A stretch of DNA of 64,000 nt from Tetrahymena elliotti 4EA. Lineage: Eukaryota; Ciliophora; Oligohymenophorea; Hymenostomatida; Tetrahymenidae. Location of the stretch: positions 2,016,420 through 2,080,419 of the forward strand of contig JH720298.1 in assembly GCA_000231825.2 (NCBI GenBank), written 5' to 3'. Below are positions 27,301-38,279 of the stretch, piece after piece; position 1 is the stretch's first letter, and each line of letters starts with the position of its first letter. Made by a program: the position numbers and the translations under genes. The notes under the pieces were generated by a model. That model was given only the letters and a program-made list of their open reading frames with translations. It had not been told where the DNA came from and did not search any database.

Positions 27301-28981
27301 TATTTTCATTTACCAAATTTAAATAGCAGCAATAAACTCTAAATTATTGTTTAAAACTACCCATCTCCTAAAAAACCAAACACTCTCTTTGCAATAGTAT
27401 AAGACCATTTCATGGGTACTTACCACCTTTATGTTAGAAGTGATGCTTCACTACTAGGTAAATTTAATTCATATTTCTAATAAAACACAAAAAAAAATTA
27501 TTTCTAGATAAAATGAATCTTAACACTCAGCAGAAGCAGACATTAACACAATATTTTGAAACCAAAATGGAGCATGGATAAAGAGTCCAATTATATGGTT
27601 AGAGATCCCTCCTAAACAAAGATGTTCAAAATTTCTTAGTAAAATACCATCAAATAAAATCTGCTCACTTTGACGATTAGGTAAATTAATTATTTTTCCA
27701 CATTATCTAATATTTAAATTAATTAATATGTCCTTTTTACGTTTTGAAATAGACCCGTTAATATGATGATCTCTTTGGAGAAATAGAGTATGATCTTGAA
27801 TATTTGGGTGTTCTTTTTATCTCAAATGATTTAAATAAGGGTGTTGTCAATTATGTGAATCAATTAGATAATCTACTTGTAAAAATGGCTATCTTGAGTG
27901 GAGACTCTCATGAATATGTGATGCAAACTGCCAAGTCCTCTACAATTTTGGAAGATGACATGGAAAATATTAAAATCGAAGGAGAAAATCATAATGATAT
28001 AGAATCAAGTATCAAATAACACATATCATAAATTAAAAAGTAAATGTTTTCTTCTGGAAAGGCTGATTATGAAGAATTTGAATTACCAGATAACAGCTAA
28101 ATGGCAAAGTCTGAAGCTAACAAATAAGATAATGACAACGCTTTTGTGCAAACAAATGCAAATAAACTTAGTTAAAGGCCTACAAGAAGATTATCAAAAA
28201 AGGTTACAAAGGCCTAGTATTATAATCAATTACAAAATGCTTTAGATTCATTATAAAAAAGAGTTGTTATCATCAAAGGTAGCTAGCTAAAAATTATAGC
28301 ATCTAATCCTACTCTAGAAGCCCATTTTTTCTTCTTAATTGCTAATTCAGACAGAATTATAGGAACCGAGCTAACTGCGATTTAAAAAGGTAATAATTTA
28401 ACCTTAATCATTGAATTCATTAGTTTTTAAATTAAAATTTTTATAAAATAGGATATTTTGTTGAGATAATTAAGCATATTGACTCAAATTCTAAAGTGAT
28501 GTCTATTGGAGATGGATACAATGACTGCTTAATGATGCAAATAAGTGATGTTTCTATAGAGGTTTCAAATACAAATTCTTTTTTACTGTAGTAGTAATAA
28601 AATTAAAAGCAAGCATTTGAGTAAAAGAGCTAATAATCTCAAATGAAAAAAACTTAAGATAAACTAATAATTGGTAAAAAGAATATTTAATAGAGAAAGA
28701 ACGTTTAGAAAAATGAACAACTGTAAAAGAAATAAAAAGAGGTATCTGATAGTATTATTGATAAAACAAGAATCAGTAATAATACAGGAGATATTTTCTT
28801 TAAGTTACCAGATTTTAGTTTGATTTAATAGTTCTTATTCAGAGAAAATCACAATTTAGCAAGAAGGAAGTATTTTATAATTTTTGAAGCATTCTATTAA
28901 TCATTTATGTATACAATTCTTAATTTCTGCTTGAATGTAGATAGACTCTCATCATCTACTCTTTTTAATTCTGTCGATTAT
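21377..28981 (+). other. P4-type ATPase-like region of the guanylyl cyclase gene
   Basis: Flippase landmarks appear in order. They are the TM1-2 hairpin ([15 protein letters not shown]), [15 protein letters not shown] and [11 protein letters not shown], and [10 protein letters not shown] where flippases have DGET. Then come [28 protein letters not shown], a TM3-4 pair, and the phosphorylation motif as DKTQTLT (canonical DKTGTLT). Next is a long low-complexity insert, then [14 protein letters not shown] with SGDS in place of [18 protein letters not shown], and the hinge GDGYND (canonical GDGxND). The phospho-acceptor Asp and the hinge are kept. The actuator Glu and the Gly of DKTG are not. The pump is therefore probably inactive or altered, and may instead be regulatory (inference). 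Confidence 0.88.
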
Positions 28982-31900
28982 GTAAATTCTTTTTTATTTT
29001 CAATTTAAACTTACATTCATTTATCATAACAAATTAGGTTGTTTTTTACATCTTCTTTTTTGGTTTCAAGCTAACCTTTTTCAGTAGTTAATACAATAAC
29101 ACTTTGATTTCTATTTTGAATGAAAGATATACTCCTTTCATTTATAACTTTAATGCAAGCTTTTTGGAGAGAGCTTAATCATTTATAACTTTCTTTTTAG
29201 TTAGCATTTTTCCAGCTATCATTGATTCCATTTTAATTCTTGTTGTTGTTACATTGCTTGAAAATATAAATTAATCTATGGATCTGATGAGAGCTTATGT
29301 GATTTTAAATCTAATATTAGTCAATACACTACGTTTACATAACAATTATGAATGCGAAAACTATTAAGAAAATTTAAAAATATTTGAAAAGCAAAATAGC
29401 AAAATAAGCTCAAAGAGTGCTCCAGTAGCAAACTAATTATAAAATTTAAAAGATAAAACAACATCTTTAGATGATGTTCTAAGAGTTAAAGATCCTGTTT
29501 AAAAAAATCATAAAATATTATTAAAAATTAAATAATTTCTAAAATCTAATCTTCTTTGGATGCTAGTTTTTGATCTAGTTATTTATTTTGCATATTTCGG
29601 AATTAATTACTAATATGCTCATTAACAAAAGAACTCTCCCCAATAAGCTTTTGACATTCAAGAACTATTATAATATAGTGATTGTTATCTAGGAATCTTT
29701 GTAGTCATCTGCCTCTCTAAAATATTCAATTACTTCTACATTGGCTTCATCAAAAGAAAATATGTTGACAAAGAAATCAGCGAACTTACTGAATTTATCA
29801 GTGAAAGCAAGTAAATTAACTGGAGAGATGTTTATCACCGCTCACAAAATCTCATTACTTTCTATAAAAAACCTATTGAAAGCATTATAAAAAAGATCTT
29901 TGCTAAAGTCAAAATGGACATTAATGTAGAACAAAGTAAAAATTTTTAATTTCTTTGATTTTTTAAATATTAAAATCAGCTTTAATTTTAAATCATAATT
30001 TTAATCATAGAATTCATCATTCATTCATCCATTCATTTAAATAAATAAATATTTTACATTTAAACAAAAAAAACAAACGAACAATTTATTATTGAAATTT
30101 CACTTAAATTTATTAAAAAATTATGGTTTTGATATTATGTTTAAATATCTCTTAAAAACTATAGAACTAACATCAACCATACACACAATACCACCTAAAA
30201 AATTTTCAGAATCTGTTTTGTTTAATTCATATGGATTATTATCCAGAATAAACAGAGTTTTATGTGTGAATACATCAATTATAAATTTATTATTAAATAT
30301 TTCAGCAAAATGTGAGTTTTTGTTTGAAAAAATTTTATTCAAAGAAAATCAGATAAAAAATTTTAAATAAAATTATTTGTTAAAACTATCAAAAAAAAAA
30401 AGAGGATAAAAGCTGATGAATATTTTCTATGAAAAAAAAATGGATTAAAAAAATAAAATGATTTACAATTTTTCTCATAATTTTTTATGAATTAAATAAA
30501 CACTTTATTGAATAAAAATAGTATTAAGCCCTGACGATTATCATTAACAGTAAGAGTAAGAAGAATATAGTAAATACACTCTTGAGTTTATATCAAAAAA
30601 GCTTATGGCCCAATTTAACCATCTCATGAAACCAACAAAGATAAAATAAGCTAGAGCAATTTTAGTAGCTCTGATAATTTTGAATATTCTTCTGATAATA
30701 TTTACAAGTATATTTGATGAATAACTAGATGAAGTTGTGATCAACTCTAAATTCACTAATCTTGAAGATTTATTAATTCTTATTGCTTTTACAGGAATTC
30801 TGTTAATTTTTGCTATATTTTTCTACACAAGCTTTGGAAAAGAAAAGTTTAACTTTTTAATTATTTCAGTAATTTATTTCTTTATTTTTGAAATCTTAAC
30901 AAAGTTTATATAAAATGAAAGGTTCTTATCTACTTTAGTTTGTATTAAGTTATCTTTCCATGGGCTTTAGAACAAATTTTATCAATGAAATAGTTGATTA
31001 TCTTCTTGGTAATATCTTATCTACCTATTCCTATCCACTTAATACTCATCCATCATTTTTTACTTGTGATCAACTAAATAGCATGGTAATAATTATCTCT
31101 GAGTAGATAGATATCTTTTAATTCAAAATATATTTTAATAGGTTCATTTATCACTAATCATGTGATGGTGATACATGTCTTCTAAAATCAGTAGATGATT
31201 TCAGTGACTAATTCTCTAATTATGAAGCTTATTTATTTATTAATATAATTACTTTTTACATACACATTACTTTAAATGGTGTCTTGGGTTAATACTTCTT
31301 CATAAAAAATCAAAATATTCGCTATCTGCAAATCAGAAAACTCAAAGAAGAAAAGAGCTTATCCTCTGATGTCTTAGGCCTTCTACTCCCTGAATTTGTT
31401 AAAGATGAGGTAAACCATTATTAGACTTTCAAAATTCTACTAAAAAGAGAAATAAAAATTTTCTTAATTTAATTAAAAGTGATAGATTTTTTTCATTGAA
31501 AAAATAATATTTAATATTTGACTGCTACCATAATATTATCAAAAAAGTATCTTTTATTTTAGCAAGTGATAAAATTTCAATGAAAAAAACAATATGTTTT
31601 ACTCTATAAAAATAAAAGGTTAAAATTTAGTTTGAAATGAAAAAATTTTAAATATTTGTTTGATTTAAATTTTTAAATGAATGAAAATATTGAAATAAAA
31701 GATAAAATTTAATAAAAACTAGAAAATAATTTAATAAAATATAAAATATTTAGGTTAATCAGTGCTAGGGAGAATACCTTATTGAGAAGTCTTCAGATAA
31801 TGTTTTAATTTTATTTTGTGATATTTATCAATTTGATAAAGTACTTTCAGAAGAAGGTGAAAGAATCACAGAACTTTTAGATAGTTTATTTAGATAATTT

Positions 31901-34900
31901 GATATTTTGTGCAAATAAGAGGGAATACAAAAGATAGAAACAGGTAATTAATTATTTCACTTCGACATTTAGTTAAAAAAATTAAATTATTAATAAAGTT
32001 GGTAAAACATATATGGCTTGCGGTGGTTTGAAAGACATTGAAAAGAGACTTCCAAAAGAAATTCTAAGATATGATGTTGGTGAGAGAATTATAAACCTTG
32101 CCATATAAATGATTATAAGGGCAAGTTAAGTCACTTGGGGATTAAATGATTAGAATTAAGGTATTGCTTTGAAAATAGGTATTAATAGTGGTCCTGTTAT
32201 TGCAGGAGTCATTGGTCTTCATAAACCACAATTTTCTCTAATAGGAGATACTGTTAATACAACTTCAAGAATTTGTGCAAATTGTAAGGAAGTAAGTTTA
32301 ATTTACATTTAAATTTATCAATTCTTATTTAAAAAATTAATGAGAAATTCATCAATTGTTTTTAAAAAATGAAAATGAAGACATAATATTAAATTAAATA
32401 GGGACAAATAAGCGTTTCATAAAAAGTGTATGAAAGAGTGAAAGGAATTAAGCCTGAGTGGTCATTTAAGTAGCATTAATTTGATGCTAAAGGAAAAGGT
32501 ATTCTAACCTGCTACTACATTAATATTAGGTATTCATGATTAATTTTTTGTATTATTTACTTTACTCTTTATTTAATAGGGATGAGAGCGCTCTAATTTA
32601 ACCTATGAGCGCAGCAAATAGATTAAGTACTATGCAAATAAGCAGAACCCCTTTAATTATGTTAAAGAGCATCAATAACTAAGAAAAGTTTATCTAAGGG
32701 TTATAAGGTGGAAAGTTGAATTCAATAAACAGCTATTCAATTTAGCAAAATATTGGTAAAATATCTAATTCTTTTTTTATAGAAAAAGCTAAAATGAGAT
32801 TTTGTTAAATAAATTTAAATAAAATAGGAGGATATTCTTCAAATAGCTTGCAAAATTCACAAAACATAACAAAGCAAGTTAAACTTAAAGATGTTTATGA
32901 AAATGATAAAATGATGAATAGAAAAAACTAAAACAAAAAGAAAACTGTTTATTACAATGACTTGATGGATATGGATTTGAGTCCAAGCAACAAATCAAAT
33001 ATGTAGCAGAGTGAATTCAATGGGAATATTCAGTCTCCTTCTGTAGTCAGTCCTATACCAAAGTAAGAAAATACTTCTATGGACGATAGTATCAAAAAAT
33101 ACCATCGCAACGACTTTGTTAAAGAAATACAAGAAAGCAAGCCTCCTGTCGGTAATTAAGTCCAGGCAGCTACTGTCAACTTCTTATCTGTCGACACCCC
33201 AATTAAACCATGTAAATTTTTTAAAGAATTTATTCAATAGTATTCATAAATTGATAATAAATTATTAAATCAATTAATCTTTAAGGAATTTATTTATAAA
33301 TCTTAAAAAAAATGAATTAAAAAATGTTTAAAAGAGTCCATTAATAAACGTTATAAAGCAATTTATAAATTTTTAGATGAACAAGTTATTAGATAAATAT
33401 AATATTAATCAATAAATAAGCAAATTAAAAGATAAGTAAAAAGCTTCGAATTAATAATGTGATAAATTATAAACAAATTAATTTCAATGGAAAGGATGAA
33501 AAAATAAATAAATGAATGAATCCATTTTTTTCACATTTCTAATTTTTGAAATATAAAACTGTTTTTTTGAAAGGAATTGATTAACAAATACTTAAATAAA
33601 TCAATAAATATTGAAAAGAATTGTTAATAAATATTTAAATTCATTAATTAATACAAAAATTGGTATAATTTTAATCAATAACTAAATGAAAAGATAATTA
33701 AAAAGTTAGAAAAATTAGTAAGTTAGTTAATAAAGAAACAAAGAAAAAAGAGTTGAATACTTTGAAGATGGGTCAAGCAAATAAATGAAAAATATCTTTT
33801 TTAAAAATAATGATTTTTGAAAATTTTGAAAAATAAAATAATTTTGATAAAAATAGTTCGAAAGAAAATTGTAACAGAATTATAAAACAAGCAGCCTGTA
33901 GCTTAAAATGAGGAGAAATCTTCTAATGGGATTCAAGAGACTCCTTCAAAGTTAAATGGTTAGAAATAACAAATATTAGGGTCTAATAACTAACTTGGTT
34001 AGTAATAATAAATAACTTCAAAGCAACTTGCATAAACTATTCCTGATTAAGAGGATACAGATGATGATGAAGATGGAGATGATGAGAGACTTCATGATTT
34101 AAATAATAGTAGATCTTATGTATTTAATCAAAAATCTTAAGCAAATCTGGGAAACAGCATTGTTGTTAATAGATTCTTATAGTATGATTATTAGGGGGAC
34201 AGATAGGTTTATCAAGATTATGAAGACCAAACACTGTTTTCTTATTGGACACCTTTTAGAACATTAATAATTTCTACTATTTTAGTTAATTTTCTCCATA
34301 CAATTTTAAAGTTATCTAGTGGAAACAATACTTCCACAAATGCTGTCTGGTTTGCCTTTGATTTTTCCTGTTAAGTAGGATTCTTGGTTTACATTTTCAT
34401 GCGTGACTATTTGGTCTTTAAAAAGAAAATGAGACCCATATTTTTAGTTTTTATTAATTTAAGTTTCCTGGGAATTATTGGTGATGCCTCACTTCAAAAC
34501 TAAGAACCCATGCTTATTCATTTTAGCATCATGCGTTTCACTTGTAATCTCTATTTGATGAATCACTCTTATTGCTTATTCTTCATAGAGCAGTTTTTAT
34601 TGTCCATACTTTGGATGGCTATTTACCTTTTCTGGGTTTTAGTGCCTTACTCACATTTTTCAATTCAATACCTTTATCTTTTAGTATGCCCAATATTCTT
34701 TTTACTTTATCAAAGATATAATTTTGTGAAAACAGAAATTGGTTACTACAACAAAATATCAATTGCCATAGAATAAAATACTAAATAACTCAAATTGTTA
34801 GTTTACCTCCTTCCTCCTCATGTAAAAAATAATTATTTCATAAAAAACAAAATACTCATTCAATATTAAATGAAAATAGATTCTTGATAAATTCTTCAAA

Positions 34901-35618
34901 GACACCACTAAAAGAAGCGAGTTAACTCATAGATTAAAAAATATTCCTATTTTGGTAGCTGATATAGCAGGATTTACAGCATATTCAAACTCAGTTCAAC
35001 CATCTTAAGTTGTTAAAATGCTTTATAATCTCTTTATTAAATTTGATCTTTCATGCACAAAACACAATGTTTTTAAACGTAAAATTTAATTTATAATTGA
35101 CAATTTCATAAAAGAATATTTTTTATCTATTTATATATAGTTTATACTATTGGTGATTGCTACATGGTTTTAGGTTTTAAGGATACTCAATGTAGGAATG
35201 TTATAACAGAGGCATACAATACTCTAGAAATGGCTTTTAGCATGGTCAAAATTATTTAGAAAGTTAAAAAAGAAATTAATTTTGATGGACTTAACATGAG
35301 AATAGGTCTTCACATTGTAATAAAAATACAATAATTGAAATAATATTGAATAATTAATATATTTAGGGAGACATTATAGGAGGAGTTATAGGAACAGATA
35401 TTGTCAGATATGATGTTTATGGTAAATCTGTTGTCATAGCAAATAAAATGGAAAGCAACAGCACAACTGGTAGAATCAGAATCAGCGAAGCCTATAAAAA
35501 AATCCTAGAAGAAAACTTCTCAAGCTTCTATGAATTTGAAGACGAACAAACAGTTGACTGTCCTTCAATTGCAGAAATAGTTCAAAGCTGGCTTGTCTAT
35601 AAAAAAGATGAAGCTTGA
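21377..35618 (+). CDS. guanylyl cyclase with N-terminal P4-ATPase-like domain
   Basis: This is a ciliate/apicomplexan-type fusion of a P4-ATPase-like half and a two-domain class III cyclase. Proposed exons: 21377-21720, 21873-22068, 22127-22186, 22256-22406, 22454-22682, 23359-25469, 25946-27457, 27508-27680, 27753-28389, 28452-28981, 29038-29935, 30522-30868, 30939-31409, 31754-31943, 31999-32291, 32402-32529, 32580-33211, 33902-34821, 34880-35078, 35141-35316, 35367-35618. They total 10,449 nt, or 3,482 aa. All junctions agree in phase. The N-terminal part is a P-type ATPase; two blocks of membrane segments each precede a cyclase domain; Asn/Gln/Ser-rich inserts lie between ATPase motifs. 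The product would make cGMP at a membrane. Fusions of this kind are described from Paramecium, Tetrahymena and Plasmodium. Exon 1/2 and exon 17/18 joins are the least certain, and 31088-31140 could hide another intron. Confidence 0.9.
30108..30348 (-). other. protein-like open frame antisense in a guanylyl cyclase intron
   Basis: The 586-nt intron at 29936-30521 carries on the minus strand a frame free of TGA that reads [39 protein letters not shown] and [20 protein letters not shown]. It has amino-acid composition typical of a gene and little A/T bias toward N/K/I/F. There is no ATG at its start; it opens with TTG after a TGA. It ends at TGA near 30108. The plus strand over the same bases is also open. 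It may be a nested gene, an exon of one, or a transposon relic. I recognise no family. Confidence 0.35.
30522..32529 (+). other. first cyclase module (C2-like) with preceding membrane segments
   Basis: Hydrophobic helices ([36 protein letters not shown]) precede [10 protein letters not shown], the usual linker into a class III catalytic domain. The domain reads [50 protein letters not shown] and [12 protein letters not shown]. The first metal Asp is present (FCDI), but the second is Lys (TVGK), as expected for a C2-type half. The Glu of KIETVG and the Ser before LIGD occupy the purine-specificity positions that are Glu/Cys in guanylyl cyclases and Lys/Asp in adenylyl cyclases. N and R of NTTSR, the transition-state residues, are present. 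Confidence 0.85.
33902..35618 (+). other. second cyclase module (C1-like) with preceding membrane segments
   Basis: Several membrane helices ([59 protein letters not shown]) lead into LVYLLPPH and the catalytic domain. It contains [47 protein letters not shown] and [16 protein letters not shown]. Both metal-binding aspartates (ADI and IGD) are present. The N...R pair of the C2 type is replaced by IANK. The C1-like half is thus second and the C2-like half first, the reverse of mammalian adenylyl cyclases. Confidence 0.85.
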
Positions 35619-36400
35619 AATAAAAAACTTAAAAAATTTTGCTTTATATTGATTGATATTTAAATTAACAAATAATCAAATAAATAAATTATGTTCATTA
35701 TTAAGTATATTATACTCTCTATATATTCAATCTTCTTCAACTACTTATTATCTCACTTTCTTAAACTTCTAAATTTTAAGTATTATTTCCGTTTCTTTAA
35801 ATTAAACTTTTAGATAATTAAATTATTATTCATTTTAACATTAAATTAATTGAATAATTAAAACTTTGAATCCTCTCAAATGAATAAAATTTTTTAATTT
35901 TGAAATATTAAAATCTTATTTAAGAAAATTATTACTCATTTTAACATTAAATTAATTGAAAGTAATTAAAATTTTGAATACTTTCAGATAAATAAAATTT
36001 AGTAATTTGAATTATTCTAATATGAAATATGAACATTTAATTTAAGAATCAAAAAAATTTGAATTTTTTAGCTTTTTATTTTTAAATTATCTAAATGCTC
36101 TTAGAATATATTCAGATTAATACCATTTGTTTTTACACCTTGCAATATTTTGCTAAAAAAATAAATTCAATTTTAAATATTAATTCATATTCAATTTAAT
36201 ATCTCAGCAAATTAAAAATGAAATAAATGTTGATATAAAATATTTTACAATGATATACTTCAATTTATTTAGATATATAAATATATTTTAATATTTACCT
36301 ATTGAAAGTTATTGCATTCAAGATTAACATATTACTTAAATCTTCATATTGAATTGAGTAAAATTAATTTTGTTTAAAATAACTCTAACTTTGTTTAACT
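35619..36400. other. intergenic, A/T-rich
   Basis: The 3' flank of the guanylyl cyclase gene. Two near-identical stretches of about 90 bp at about 35815-35900 and 35930-36000 (ATTCATTTTAACATTAAATTAATTG type) form a short local duplication. Nothing else is visible. Confidence 0.5.
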
Positions 36401-38100
36401 CTGAATTCTAGTAAAAATAGAGTTTTAGTATTCACTAAACATTTATGAAGTAATAAATAAAGATTTTAATACCTGGTCAACAACTCAGCTAACTAATTTA
36501 TGTTCATTTACTTGATATTTGTTAAGCTCATTCATTCATTTTATTTTTACTTTTAGAAATAATTCAAATTTTTATGTTTTCTCATTATTTTAAATATTTA
36601 TTTTTCCAATAAGTTTAAAAATATTAATTGTGCATTTTTGAAAGAATATAAATATAAATGTGAAAATGATTGATTAACTCACTAATTCATTTATTTGATA
36701 TTTGCTTGACACACATTCATTCATTTTTATTTGTTCTTTTCATATTTAATTCAAATTTTTATGTTTTTCTTATTATTTTAAATATTTCTAAATTCAATAT
36801 TTATTTTATTATTTTTGAAAAGTAGCAATAATATTGGTCAAATGGATATCTAAAGATTAGGATTTAAATTATTGAAATTTTCTAATCTCTAAACTTTGAC
36901 TCTTGGCCTTGAGTAAAAATAGAGTTTCAATATTAATTATGCATTATTCAATAAATAAAAATAAATATGAATGATTTACTCACTTATTTATTTACTTAGT
37001 TTACATTTGTTCTTTTCAGATTTAATTCAAATTTTAATGTTTTTCTCATTCTTTAAATATCCTATGTTAAATCAATTTTTTTAATTTTTTAAAAGGTAGA
37101 ATAATATTGGGGAAATAGATGCATAAGGATGAGGTTCAGGTTTAGCAAAGTGCTCTAATTTCTAAGCTTTCTTAACTTTTGCTCTTGTAAAAATAGAGTT
37201 GATATTCATTATACAATTTTGAAAGAATAAGAAAAGACTTAAATATTTGAGCAACTGAGTGACTAATGTTTGACTCACTAGTTCATTCATAAATTTTCAT
37301 TTTTTCTTTCAAGATTTAATTCAAATTTTTATGTTTTTCNNNNNNNNNNNNNNNNNNNNNNNNNNNNNNNNNNNNNNNNNNNNNNNNNNNNNNNNNNNNN
37401 NNNNNNNNNNNNNNNNNNNNNNNNNNNNNNNNNNNNNNNNNNNNNNNNNNNNNNNNNNNNNNNNNNNNNNNNNNNNNNNNNNNNNNNNNNNNNNNNNNNN
37501 NNNNNNNNNATGCATAAATCTCAAAGCGTTAGGTCTTTACCTTGAGTAAAAATAATGTTTCAATATTAACTATGCATTTTTGAGTGAATAAATAAAGACC
37601 TAAATATATGAGCAACTAACTGATTGATTAACTAATTTACTACTTGAAATTTGTTTGAGTTACTCACTCACTCATTAATTAATTAACTAATGTTTATCTG
37701 TTCTTTTCAGATTTAATTCTTATATTTTTCTGATTCGAAAAAATATTTATTTTTTTAATTATTTAAAGGTGACATAACATTGGTGAACTGGGTGAATAAG
37801 AATTAGGATCTAGTTTAGTAAAATGCTCTAATCTCAAAATTTTAACTCTTTACCTCAAGTAAAAATAGTGTTCCAATATTAATTATGCATTTTTCAATGA
37901 AGAAATAAAAACTAAATGTATGAGAAAATAATTTACTGAATAATTTATTTACTTGGTGTTCTTGGATAGCTCATTCATAAATTTTCATTTAATCTTTTAA
38001 GAATTAATTCAAATTTTGCTGTTTTTCTCATTCTTTTAAATATTTTTTATTCAATTTTTATATTTAATTTTTAGCCTGGGAATAATATAGGTCATAAGGG
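36400..38100 (-). repeat. intergenic repeat array, reverse orientation
   Basis: Units of the main repeat family occur here on the minus strand: GTAAAAATAGAGTTTCAATATTAAT, preceded by CTAATCTCTAAACTTTGACTC and GGATTAGGATCTGG-like cores. Cores are visible near 36410, 36880, 37170, 37540 and 37830. The intervening spacer carries TTTAATTCAAATTTTTATGTTTT blocks that are the complement of the spacers in the forward arrays. The N gap lies within this array. Confidence 0.8.
37340..37509. other. assembly gap (170 N)
   Basis: Unknown bases interrupt a reverse-oriented repeat unit. The flanks are repeat sequence on both sides, so the gap is best explained by collapse or failure to bridge the repeat. 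The true length may differ from 170. Confidence 1.
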
Positions 38101-38279
38101 CTCATAAAAATTAAGATAAAAATTAAAAAAGGCAAAAAGATTGGGAAAAATATTATTGAATTGTTTAAATTATATTGCTTGTTACCATATTTTTTTTATA
38201 TGCACTAAAAATAATAAATTAAAACTTCAGATTTTTTACATTTTAATTAAATTGTGTTTTACTTTTTTTTGGGGAAATT

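Noticed and set aside
31088..31140. Possible intron GTAATAATT...TTTTAATAG in the cyclase gene
   Set aside because: Removing it breaks the frame, while reading through keeps the frame into the next confirmed segment.
37321..37549. Open frames on both strands across the run of N
   Set aside because: They consist almost wholly of unknown residues.
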